Source of the DNA: Rickettsia endosymbiont of Cantharis rufa
Lineage (GTDB): Bacteria > Pseudomonadota > Alphaproteobacteria > Rickettsiales > Rickettsiaceae
Direction: 5' to 3'
Length of the DNA stretch: 64,000 nucleotides
Assembly (NCBI RefSeq): GCF_964026445.1
Contig: NZ_OZ032150.1
Coordinates: 124,001 to 188,000, forward strand
Under the pieces are notes generated by a model that saw nothing but the letters and a program-made list of their open reading frames with translations, did no database searches and was not told the DNA's origin. Made by a program: the position numbers and the translations under genes. Positions 48,017-57,685 of this stretch are shown one piece after another; position 1 is the first letter of the stretch, and every line of letters starts with the position of its first letter.

Positions 48017-48445
48017 ATGCAAGTAGTAAAAGCTTTAGAGCAAATTTTAGCAGATAGTTATGCTTTATATTTTAAAACACAAAATTATCATTGGAATGTG
48101 GAAGGAGCAGAATTTAGAAGTTTACATCTATTATTTGAAGGACAGTATGAAGATTTAGCTGAAAGCTTAGATGAGCTTGCCGAAAGAATAAGATCTCTAG
48201 ATGCTAAAGTTCCAGTATTATCAAACTTGATAAAGTTTGCATCTATAGATGAGCCAAATCCAAACGCAACAGCAAATGAAATGCTTAAAAGCCTTAAAAA
48301 AGATCAAGATATTATTAGAGATACATTATATAAAGGGCTTAAAGCAGCACAAGCAGAAAGTGATGAGGGTACAGCCGATATGATTATTGGAAGGATTAAG
48401 GTGCATGAAAAAAACAGATGGATGCTGAAGAGTAGTATAGTTTAG
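48017..48445 (+). CDS. dps: Dps family DNA-binding ferritin-like protein
   Basis: 142 residues: QILADSYALYFKTQNYHWNV, FRSLHLLFEGQYEDLAESLD, ELAERIRSLDAKVP and a C-terminal VHEKNRWMLKSSI. The His in NYHWNV and the Asp/Glu in FEGQYEDLAESLDE form the inter-subunit ferroxidase site of Dps dodecamers that store iron and protect DNA. The N-terminal tail is very short, so DNA binding is uncertain. It is preceded by about 200 bp of AT-rich divergent spacer and GAGGGT before ATG 48017. Confidence 0.93.
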   Translation: MQVVKALEQILADSYALYFKTQNYHWNVEGAEFRSLHLLFEGQYEDLAESLDELAERIRSLDAKVPVLSNLIKFASIDEPNPNATANEMLKSLKKDQDIIRDTLYKGLKAAQAESDEGTADMIIGRIKVHEKNRWMLKSSIV

Positions 48446-48534
48446 TGTCATTCCCGCGTAGGCGGAAATCCAGTACTCTAAAGCTTTTTAAAAGCTCGCT
48501 TTACCCTAGATTCCTGCTTTCGCAGGAATGACAT
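48446..48534. repeat. Palindromic element, TGTCATTCC type
   Basis: Begins at the dps stop codon (TAG TGTCATTCCCGCG) and ends CTTTCGCAGGAATGACA; the centre has AAGCTTTTTAAAAGCTC. Likely acts as the dps transcript end. Confidence 0.88.
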
Positions 48535-48573
48535 AGACCCAAATATAAACAAAACTAACAAAATAAAAATAAA

Positions 48574-49962
48574 ATGGAACAATATGATATAGCCGTTATA
48601 GGCGGTGGTCCAGGCGGATATGTTGCGGCAATTAGAGCGGCACAATTAAAGAAAAAAGTTGTATTAATAGAAAAAGAACATTTGGGCGGGGTGTGTCTTA
48701 ATTGGGGATGTATACCGACTAAATCTTTACTTAAATCTGCTGAGGTTTTTGAATATATAAAACACGCTAAAGATTATGGTGTTGAAACTAAATCTGCTGA
48801 AGTTAATATTAAGAAAATAGTAGAGCGTTCAAGAGAGATTTCAGGTAAGCTTGCAGGCGGTGTTAAATTATTGCTCAAGAAAAATAAAGTTACCGTGATA
48901 GACGGAGTAGCAAGTCTTGCAGGAAATAAGATAATAAATATAGATGCTCAAGGTAATAAATCGCAGCTAAAAGCAGATAATATTATTATAGCTACCGGAG
49001 CAAGACCTAGGGTGTTAAAAGGATTTGAGCCTGACGGTAAGCAAATTTGGACTTCTAAAGAAGCTATGATACCGCAGCATGTGCCGAAATCTATGATTAT
49101 TGTAGGTTCAGGTGCGATAGGTATAGAATTTGCTTCGTTTTATAATAGTATCGGTGTAGAGGTTACCGTAATTGAGGCTCATACTAGAATATTATCAGTG
49201 GAAGATACAGAAATTTCAGGACTTGCTCATAAGAGTTTTGAGAAGAAAGGTATAAAAATTATTACTAATGCAAAGTTAATTAAGCAAACAAAATCAAAAG
49301 ATAAGATAGAAGTTGAGTTAGAGTTATCCGGCAAAACACAAAAATTACAGAGCGAAATCCTGCTTATGGCAGTAGGTATTACGGCAAATACAGAAAGTTT
49401 AGGGCTTGAGAAAACCAAAGTTAAAGTAGAAAACGGCTATATAACTACTAATGGATTAATGCAAACTGCGGAATCAGGAATTTATGCTATAGGCGATGTA
49501 GCTGGAGTGCCTTGTTTAGCTCATAAAGCAAGCCATGAGGGAATTATTGCAGCGGAAAGTATAGCCGGTTTAAAGCCGCATGCTATCAATAAGCATAATA
49601 TACCGGGTTGCACTTATTCTTTGCCGCAAATAGCAAGTGTCGGCCTTACAGAAGAAGCGGCTAAAGCTTTAGGTTATGAATTAAAAATCGGTAGGTTTCC
49701 TTTTATGGCTAATGGCAAGGCTTTAGTGAGCGGTGATAGTGATGGTTTAATAAAAACTATATTTGATGCTAAAACCGGTGAGTTGCTCGGTGCTCATATG
49801 ATAGGTTCGGAAGTTACGGAATTAATACAAGGATATGTGGTTTCAAAAAATTTAGAAGGGGCGGAGCTGGATTTAATTAATACTATCTTCCCACATCCTA
49901 CTTTATCGGAAATGATGCATGAGTCGGTGTTAGCTGCTTATGATAGGGCGGTACATATATAA
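48574..49962 (+). CDS. lpdA: Dihydrolipoyl dehydrogenase
   Basis: 462 residues: FAD motif IGGGPGGYVAAIRAAQL, redox disulfide GGVCLNWGCIPTKSLL (Cys41, Cys46), NAD motif VGSGAIGIEFASFYNSIGV, second FAD motif GIYAIGDVAGVPCLAHKASH and catalytic HPTLSEMMHESVL. It is the E3 subunit of 2-oxoacid dehydrogenase complexes. No E1/E2 genes adjoin it. Intact, normal length. Confidence 0.96.
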   Translation: MEQYDIAVIGGGPGGYVAAIRAAQLKKKVVLIEKEHLGGVCLNWGCIPTKSLLKSAEVFEYIKHAKDYGVETKSAEVNIKKIVERSREISGKLAGGVKLLLKKNKVTVIDGVASLAGNKIINIDAQGNKSQLKADNIIIATGARPRVLKGFEPDGKQIWTSKEAMIPQHVPKSMIIVGSGAIGIEFASFYNSIGVEVTVIEAHTRILSVEDTEISGLAHKSFEKKGIKIITNAKLIKQTKSKDKIEVELELSGKTQKLQSEILLMAVGITANTESLGLEKTKVKVENGYITTNGLMQTAESGIYAIGDVAGVPCLAHKASHEGIIAAESIAGLKPHAINKHNIPGCTYSLPQIASVGLTEEAAKALGYELKIGRFPFMANGKALVSGDSDGLIKTIFDAKTGELLGAHMIGSEVTELIQGYVVSKNLEGAELDLINTIFPHPTLSEMMHESVLAAYDRAVHI

Positions 49963-49971
49963 GTAATTCAT

Positions 49972-50255
49972 ATGCATAATAAATATTATTCTAACCTAGA
50001 TGTATTAAGAGGTTTAGCATGCTTGTTAGTATATTTTAACCCTTCTCATTTAGCTATACATAAAATATTTGGTTTTGAATCTTCACTGCTTATCGATGGT
50101 GCAAATGAGGTTTATTTATTTCTTGTTATTAGCGGTTTTATTACTACTGAAAGTTTTGATAAGCAATATAAAAAATAAATAATTTTTCTTTGAAAGAATT
50201 TTTGTTAACAGTTAAGGCAAATCAAGAAAAGATATATTATTTTTGGTACAATAGA
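49972..50255 (+). pseudogene. Acyltransferase 3 family protein, 5' part split by IS3
   Basis: Reads MHNKYYSNLDVLRGLACLLV with the family's R-G-x-A-x-x-x-V helix, then EVYLFLVISGFITTESF, before TAA at 50176-50178. A further stretch (LKEFLLTVKANQEKIYYFWY-like) continues in another frame up to IS3 at 50256. The remainder lies at 51492-52335. Members O-acylate surface sugars. In relatives a conserved His replaces FNPSHL-region residues; decay makes this unreadable. Not functional. Confidence 0.8.
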
Positions 50256-50315
50256 TGATGCGACTATAGTTTTCCAGAAAGTTAATAATAGACGATATTA
50301 ACAGTAGGGATAAAA

Positions 50316-50534
50316 ATGCCGGATATAGAGCCAAAGATATATCCAGCTGAATTTAAAGAATCAGCGATTAGATTAGCTATTGAGTCTAAGCAACCTTTTG
50401 CTCAAACAGCTAGAGAACTAGGAATTACGAAGTATAGTCTATATAATTGGGTTAATAAACATTCAAAACTCAAGGAAGTAATGAGATATGAAGAACATCT
50501 GTATGATGAATTAAGGAGATTGAAGAAGAACTAG
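50316..50534 (+). CDS. IS3 transposase OrfA, prematurely ended (copy D)
   Basis: Same 72 residues as OrfA of copy B: HTH QTARELGITKYSLYNWVNKH and early stop after RLKKN. The expected coiled-coil continuation is in other frames. Shared defects show that they predate the spread of these copies. Confidence 0.9.
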   Translation: MPDIEPKIYPAEFKESAIRLAIESKQPFAQTARELGITKYSLYNWVNKHSKLKEVMRYEEHLYDELRRLKKN

Positions 50535-50648
50535 ATAGAGTAACACAAGAACGTGATCTATTAAAAAGGCTGCCGCGTACTTTGCAAAAGAATCCCAATA
50601 AGGTACGCATGGATAAAGGAAAACAGAGGTAATTTTTCCATTTCTGCT

Positions 50649-51461
50649 ATGTGTAAATTTATGAAAGTATCACGTAATGGTTATTATGAATGGTTAAATA
50701 ATCTTGGATGTAATAGGGTTAAAGAAGGTAATGAATTAACAAACAGAATTGAAATTATCTTTAAAGAAGGTAGAGGTAATTATGGAACTAGACCTATTAA
50801 AAAGGAACTATCACGGCAAGATATAACTGCTAGTAGGAGACGCATTGCAAGACTAATAAAAGAAGCTAATTTGCTATGTAAAACTAAACGTAAATTTAAA
50901 GCCATTACTGACTCTAATCATAATAAGCAAATTGCTCCTAATTTATTAAATAGAGAGTTTACAGTTTATGCTGCTAATTGTTATTGGGTTGGAGACATAA
51001 CCTATGTGCCAACTGGTGAAGGCTGGCTATATTTAGCAACTGTTATTGATCTATTTTCTAGAAAAATTATAGGATGGTCTATGAGTAATAACATGAGAGC
51101 TGATTTGGTTAATAATGCTTTATTAATGGCAATATGGCAACGTAAACCAGCAAAAGGGCTTATTTGGCATACTGATAGAGGTAGTCAATATTGTTCTGAT
51201 AGTCATTTAAAAATTATAAAACAACATGGTATCAAACAGAGTATGGGTCGTAAAGGAAATTGCTTGGATAATGCTGTTGCTGAAAGTTTCTTTCATACTA
51301 TAAAAACAGAATTAATGTATCAATATAAATTTAAAACTAAGGAGGAAGCAAAATATGCCATATTTGAATATATAGAGGTATTTTATAACCGTATCAGAAT
51401 GTATTCTGCTAACGATTATTTATCACCAGTAAGATATGAAGAGATACAAAATTGCGCTTAA
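50649..51461 (+). CDS. IS3 transposase OrfB, 270 aa (copy D)
   Basis: Residue-for-residue the same as OrfB of copy B, with Asp116, Asp176 and Glu212 of the DDE site. If an OrfAB protein is needed for transposition, neither copy can make it without two extra frameshifts. Confidence 0.95.
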   Translation: MCKFMKVSRNGYYEWLNNLGCNRVKEGNELTNRIEIIFKEGRGNYGTRPIKKELSRQDITASRRRIARLIKEANLLCKTKRKFKAITDSNHNKQIAPNLLNREFTVYAANCYWVGDITYVPTGEGWLYLATVIDLFSRKIIGWSMSNNMRADLVNNALLMAIWQRKPAKGLIWHTDRGSQYCSDSHLKIIKQHGIKQSMGRKGNCLDNAVAESFFHTIKTELMYQYKFKTKEEAKYAIFEYIEVFYNRIRMYSANDYLSPVRYEEIQNCA

Positions 51462-51491
51462 ACAACTGTCCGGAAAAGTGTTGACAGATCA

Positions 51492-52335
51492 AAATGTATT
51501 AGACTTGGACCTGCACTTTGTCTATCCTTAGTGTGCTGTGTATTACTAATGTTAAGATTTGGAATAAAAAATCATGATATTTTTGCAGCAGTTGAAAGTT
51601 TTATAAAATACATTATTGGTCTTATTTTACTTGATAATATAGTAGCAGATTGGTCAAGCCTGTTAGCAAATTTTCGTGTAATTTTGGTAGGAGTTACCTG
51701 GTCTCTTACTTGTGAAATATTATTTTATTTAATATTTCCATTTATAATTGTTTTTGCAAGGCTTAAAAATATTTTGCTGTTGCTTGTTATTGGAACATTT
51801 CGAATAAATATATATCGCGGAAGTAATGAAGTATATTTTAGTGAATTTGGTCATTTCGATGCTTTTTTAGGAATATTAATTAGCTTTTACAATAGGCAAG
51901 TAAATATTAAGAGTAAAATATTAATATTTTTATATATCTCTTCTTTAGCCATTATATTTTTTATTTCCCCGCGTACTACAGAAAAAAGCGGCGGTTATTT
52001 CCATGTATTATTAGCATGTAGTTTTTTTAGTATATAGTGTAACATTAAATAAAGATATTATAAATTTATCAATTATGGATAAGATATTAGGTTTTATAGG
52101 TCGTAGATCTTATTTCATATATTTGATGCATTTAACTATAGCGTATGTAATGAGAAAGCTGCTTAATTGTTTATTTACATATTCCGCTGATTATAGTCTT
52201 TACTTAAACAAATTAATATTAAAAGATGATATAAAAATATTGCATTTTCAAAATATAATTATTTGTTTTATAGTAATTATTTGTGCTGATTTGTTTTATA
52301 GACATATAGAGCAGTCCTTTATAAAAAAAATTTAG
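51492..52335 (+). pseudogene. Acyltransferase 3 family protein, 3' part
   Basis: After IS3 the frame reads RLGPALCLSLVCCVLLMLRF, LLANFRVILVGVTWSLTCEI and LFYLIFPFIIVFARL (the W-S-L-x-x-E-x-x-F-Y-L-x-x-P core of OafA-type acyltransferases). It stops at 52037, then resumes from 52075 in another frame with LGFIGRRSYFIYLMHLTIAY near the usual C-terminus (stop 52335). IS3 insertion and at least one frameshift have inactivated the gene. Confidence 0.82.
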
Positions 52336-52345
52336 AAGTATAATT

Positions 52346-52897
52346 ATGACTCAAAATAATTTAATTGAGAATTATGCTGTAGCGTTATTTAACAATGCTA
52401 AATCTGATAATATCCAAGATAAGATATTTGAAGAAATTACCTTAGTGAATCGTATTATTGAGGATAGTTTTGAGATTAAAGAATTTTTATTTTCTCCTAC
52501 AGTAAATAAGAATGATAAAATTAATGTGGTTAATTCGTTAGTAAAAAATATTAAATTTAACAAAATAGTGAATAATTTTTTATTACTATTGATAAAAAAT
52601 TCCCGTACTACTATCTTATCAAATATAGTAAAGGCTTATAATAAATTATTGTATGAAAGTAGAAATATAAAGATAGTTCAAGTTATTTCTGCAAATAAGT
52701 TACAACCTAAAGAACAGGAATGGATAAAATCAAAGATTGAGAAAGAATTAGACCGAAAAATAGAAGTAGTGTTTGATATGGATCATACTATTATTGGCGG
52801 TATTGTAATTAAATATGATAGTATGTTGCAAGATTACTCAATAAAAGGTAGTTTAGAGAAAATAGCTAAGAGTTTGAAGAAAGTTAAGGTTTGTTAA
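52346..52897 (+). CDS. atpH: ATP synthase F1 subunit delta
   Basis: 183 residues: [60 protein letters not shown] and the C-terminal [20 protein letters not shown]. This is the OSCP/delta stator protein linking F1 to the b subunits. First of five F1 genes, atpH-A-G-D-C, here with palindromic elements between most of them. F0 genes are elsewhere. Its TAA is immediately followed by a repeat. Confidence 0.95.
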   Translation: MTQNNLIENYAVALFNNAKSDNIQDKIFEEITLVNRIIEDSFEIKEFLFSPTVNKNDKINVVNSLVKNIKFNKIVNNFLLLLIKNSRTTILSNIVKAYNKLLYESRNIKIVQVISANKLQPKEQEWIKSKIEKELDRKIEVVFDMDHTIIGGIVIKYDSMLQDYSIKGSLEKIAKSLKKVKVC

Positions 52898-53015
52898 TGT
52901 CATTCCCGCGAAGGCGGGAATCCAGAAAAGCAACCTTAATATTTTGATAAAATAATCATATAAAAATAGGTTTTTATATGATTATACTGGATTCCCGCCT
53001 TCGCGGGAATGACAT
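52898..53015. repeat. Palindromic element, TGTCATTCC type, atpH-atpA
   Basis: Starts at the base after the atpH stop (TGTCATTCCCGCGAAGGCGG) and ends CCGCCTTCGCGGGAATGACA. The arms are nearly perfect, so the mRNA hairpin between the two cistrons should be very stable. Confidence 0.92.
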
Positions 53016-53040
53016 ACATGCATATTAGGAGCTATCCCAC

Positions 53041-54579
53041 ATGAAATTAAAGCCTATTGAAGTAGTTGAAATATTACAAAAGGAAATAGCTAATATTAAT
53101 TGCTTAAGTGAACTTGAGGAAGTAGGGCAGGTAATAACCGTCGGTGACGGTATTGCTAAAATTTACGGTCTTGCTAATGTAAAATACGGTGAAGTAGTAG
53201 AATTTAAATCAGGTGTTAAAGGTCTTGTTTTAAACTTGGAAAATGATAGCGTTGGCGCTGTAATTATGGGAGACGATAATGAAGTACAGCAAGGCGACCT
53301 AGTCAAAAGAATCAAAGAAGTTTTAGAAGTACCTATAGGAAAAGCTTTGCTTGGTCGCGCGGTTGATGCTCTTGGTAACCCTATTGACGGCAAAGGCGAT
53401 ATTGCAAGTAAAGAGTACAGACATATCGAGATGAAAGCCCCTGGGATAATAGAAAGAACGAGCGTTAGCGAACCCGTGCAAACCGGAATAAAAGCTATAG
53501 ATTCGTTAATTCCAATAGGCAGAGGGCAAAGAGAGTTAATAATCGGTGATAGGCAAACCGGAAAAACAGCTATAGCGGTCGATACTATTATTAATCAAAA
53601 ACAAGCACACTCACTTACTAATGAAAGTGATAAAATTTATTGTATTTATGTAGCTATTGGGCAGAAAAGATCAAGTGTTGCACAGATAGTAAAAAAACTA
53701 GAAGATGCTGGAGCAATGGACTATACAATCGTTGTTTCAGCTACCGCATCAGAAGCTGCAGCTCTTCAATTCATTGCTCCTTATTCCGCCTGTAGCATGG
53801 GCGAATATTTTCGTGATAACGGCATGCACGCACTTATTATTTATGATGATTTAAGTAAGCATGCTGTCGCATATAGACAAATCTCATTATTACTTAGAAG
53901 ACCGCCTGGGCGAGAAGCTTATCCTGGTGACGTATTTTACTTGCATTCAAGATTGCTTGAGCGAGCCGCTAAAATGTCAGAGGAAAAAGGCAGCGGCTCA
54001 CTTACTGCTCTTCCTATAATCGAAACTCAAGCAGGTGACGTATCCGCATACATCCCGACAAATGTTATTTCAATTACAGACGGTCAAATTTTTCTAGAAA
54101 GCGAGCTATTTTATAAGGGCGTAAGACCGGCTGTTAATGTCGGTATTTCAGTAAGCCGCGTTGGTTCTGCTGCGCAAATAAAAGCTATGAAGCAAGTGGC
54201 AGGTTCGGTAAAGCTAGAACTTGCTCAATTTAGAGAGCTTGAGTCTTTTTCGCAATTTGGATCAGATCTAGATCCTGCAACTAAAGCACAAATCGATCAC
54301 GGTAAAAGATTAGTTGAGATACTAAAACAAGCGCAATATAATCCTTTTCCGGTAGAAGAACAAATAGTAAGTATTTACGTCGGAACTAAGAAATATTTAA
54401 ATGATGTACCGCTTCAAAAAGTAAAAGAATTTGAAGATAAAATGCTGACGAAAATAAGGTTAAATAAAAAAGATATTTTGGAATCAATAAAAACCGAGCA
54501 GCGTATAACTGAAGAAACCGAGCAGAAGCTAAAAGCATTTTTAGAAAATTTTGTTAAGGAATTTGTTAAAGCCGGTTAA
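53041..54579 (+). CDS. atpA: ATP synthase F1 subunit alpha
   Basis: 512 residues, normal length: beta-barrel, P-loop [10 protein letters not shown] (about 169-178), [40 protein letters not shown] and [17 protein letters not shown]. The alpha subunit carries non-catalytic nucleotide sites and the arginine finger (VGISVSRVG). GGAGC precedes ATG 53041 by 8 nt. Intact. Confidence 0.98.
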   Translation: MKLKPIEVVEILQKEIANINCLSELEEVGQVITVGDGIAKIYGLANVKYGEVVEFKSGVKGLVLNLENDSVGAVIMGDDNEVQQGDLVKRIKEVLEVPIGKALLGRAVDALGNPIDGKGDIASKEYRHIEMKAPGIIERTSVSEPVQTGIKAIDSLIPIGRGQRELIIGDRQTGKTAIAVDTIINQKQAHSLTNESDKIYCIYVAIGQKRSSVAQIVKKLEDAGAMDYTIVVSATASEAAALQFIAPYSACSMGEYFRDNGMHALIIYDDLSKHAVAYRQISLLLRRPPGREAYPGDVFYLHSRLLERAAKMSEEKGSGSLTALPIIETQAGDVSAYIPTNVISITDGQIFLESELFYKGVRPAVNVGISVSRVGSAAQIKAMKQVAGSVKLELAQFRELESFSQFGSDLDPATKAQIDHGKRLVEILKQAQYNPFPVEEQIVSIYVGTKKYLNDVPLQKVKEFEDKMLTKIRLNKKDILESIKTEQRITEETEQKLKAFLENFVKEFVKAG

Positions 54580-54600
54580 TTAGTGTTATGTTATTACCGT

Positions 54601-54640
54601 ACTCTATGTCATTCCCGCCTACGCGGGAATGACATAGAGT
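54601..54640. repeat. Minimal perfect palindrome, atpA-atpG
   Basis: ACTCTATGTCATTCCCGC and GCGGGAATGACATAGAGT pair across CTAC: a 40-bp near-perfect hairpin, i.e. only the arm of the larger family with the middle deleted. Confidence 0.88.
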
Positions 54641-54661
54641 TTTAAAAAACCAAAAAACTAT

Positions 54662-55528
54662 ATGTCAAATTTAAAGCAGCTAAGAACTAGAATTAAAAGC
54701 GTCAAATCTACGCAAAAAATTACTAAAGCAATGCAACTAGTATCAGCTTCTAAAATGGCAAAAATAAAAAATCAAATAGCCAATTCAGATTTTTATATTG
54801 AGGCTATTACTAAAATGATGTCTGATATATTATCGATTGATATATATGAGTTATCTATAGAGGAGCAGAAATTTTTTAATACTGTACCGAATAAAGCAAA
54901 TTTATTGATAGTTATGACGTCGCAGCGTGGTTTATGCGGAACATTTAATTATAGCATAATTAAACAAGTTAAGAATGATATTAAAGAGTTAGAAAATAAA
55001 GGCGAGCAAATAAAACTTATCATTATCGGAAAAAAGGGTTACGAAACACTAAAAAGACAATATGCAAATTATATTGATAGTTATTTTGAGTTACCCAAAA
55101 TTCATGATGAAAATCTGATGCTACAAGTAAAACAAAAAATTATGTCGGCAGCCTATAATTTGGAAATTAGTAATTGTGTTATATATTTTAACAAATTTAA
55201 AAACGCAATGACTCAAATTATGACTAAGCAGCAGATTTTACCGGTAGAAAAATATCATGACGATTCTGCAATAGATAATGATTATTATGAATATGAAGGA
55301 GAAAATTTAATTTCTAATTTAATTAATTTATATGTGAATTCCCAAATAAATTATGCTTTACTACAAAATAGAGCTAGTGAAGAGGGAGCGAGAATGGCTG
55401 CCATGGAAAATGCAACAAATAACGCTAATGATTTAATAAGTAAGTTAGTTTTAAAGCTAAATAGATCAAGACAAGCTATTATTACTACCGAGTTAATAGA
55501 GATTATAGCCGGTTCAGAGGCTGTGTAG
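54662..55528 (+). CDS. atpG: ATP synthase F1 subunit gamma
   Basis: 288 residues: MSNLKQLRTRIKSVKSTQKI, TKAMQLVSASKMAK, SQRGLCGTFNYSI and the C-terminal NRASEEGARMAAMENATNNA. Gamma is the central rotor shaft of F1. The N- and C-terminal coiled coils are complete. Intact. Confidence 0.97.
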   Translation: MSNLKQLRTRIKSVKSTQKITKAMQLVSASKMAKIKNQIANSDFYIEAITKMMSDILSIDIYELSIEEQKFFNTVPNKANLLIVMTSQRGLCGTFNYSIIKQVKNDIKELENKGEQIKLIIIGKKGYETLKRQYANYIDSYFELPKIHDENLMLQVKQKIMSAAYNLEISNCVIYFNKFKNAMTQIMTKQQILPVEKYHDDSAIDNDYYEYEGENLISNLINLYVNSQINYALLQNRASEEGARMAAMENATNNANDLISKLVLKLNRSRQAIITTELIEIIAGSEAV

Positions 55529-55540
55529 ATATAGGGCTGC

Positions 55541-57060
<1,520 letters not shown>

Positions 57061-57061
57061 T

Positions 57062-57152
57062 TGTCATCCCGTGGCTTGATCACGGGATCCAGTGAAAGTA
57101 GCAATATTGCAAGTCGTTTTTCTGGGTCCCGTGGTCAAGCCACGGAGTGACA
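57062..57152. repeat. Palindromic element, TGTCAT-CCGTGGCTTGAC type, atpD-atpC
   Basis: TGTCATCCCGTGGCTTGATC at left and GGTCAAGCCACGGAGTGACA at right. It begins one base after the atpD stop and ends 18 bp before atpC. Confidence 0.88.
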
Positions 57153-57170
57153 TTAAGGATAAACCAAAAT

Positions 57171-57497
57171 ATGAACGAAACAATTCTAGTCAAAATAATT
57201 ACACCTTTAAGTATTGCATTTGAAAAGCAAGCTAAAATGGTAACGCTACCGGATGAGGAGGGTATGCTTGGAGTGCTACCGAGTCACGCTCCGATGATTG
57301 TTAGTTTAAAAGCCGGTTTAGTGCAGGTTTATATAGATGATATGCATAAATCCGAAAACATTTATCTTATTTCAGGCGGTATAACCGAAGTAACGGGAAG
57401 CTATGTTAATATAGTCACGGAAACGGCTATTAACGCTACGAATTTAAGTGAAGCGGAAATAGCAACTAAGCTTCAGGAACTTCAAAAATCTACTTAA
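57171..57497 (+). CDS. atpC: ATP synthase F1 subunit epsilon
   Basis: 108 residues from ATG 57171 ([20 protein letters not shown]), with [20 protein letters not shown] and a short C-terminal helix. AAGGAT lies 12 nt upstream. An in-frame extension to 57147 falls into the palindromic element and is rejected. The C-terminal helical domain is shorter than in E. coli, as in other alphaproteobacteria, so auto-inhibition may be weak. Confidence 0.95.
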   Translation: MNETILVKIITPLSIAFEKQAKMVTLPDEEGMLGVLPSHAPMIVSLKAGLVQVYIDDMHKSENIYLISGGITEVTGSYVNIVTETAINATNLSEAEIATKLQELQKST

Positions 57498-57570
57498 ATA
57501 TTTTTTAAATTAACATTAATTTGTTTGAAAAATCTACGTTTTGGGATAAGGTTAAGTATAAGATTTAAGA

Positions 57571-57649
57571 TGTCATACCGCGGCTTGACCGCGGTATCTT
57601 AGGACACAGTCTGTGATGCAAGATCCCGTGGTTAAGACACGGGATGACA
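57571..57649. repeat. Palindromic element, TGTCAT-CCGTGGCTTGAC type
   Basis: TGTCATACCGCGGCTTGACC and GTGGTTAAGACACGGGATGA with CACAGTCTGTGATGCAAGAT between them; close to the member at 11226. Between atpC and acnA. Confidence 0.87.
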
Positions 57650-57685
57650 ATAGGAAACCAGTCCACGTAATCAAGTGAGAAACAA

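Larger units (their letters stand above)
50256..51491 (+). mobile_element. IS3-family insertion sequence, full length 1,236 bp (copy D)
   Basis: TGATGCGACTATAGTTTTCC to the complement of TGATCTGTCAACACTTTTCC, the same 1,236 bp as copy B. Differences from copy B are limited to a few bases near the ends (GCGACT for GCAGCT, CTGTCC for CTGTTC). It interrupts an acyltransferase gene. Flanking triplets (AGA/AAA) do not match exactly, so a target duplication is unclear. Confidence 0.95.
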
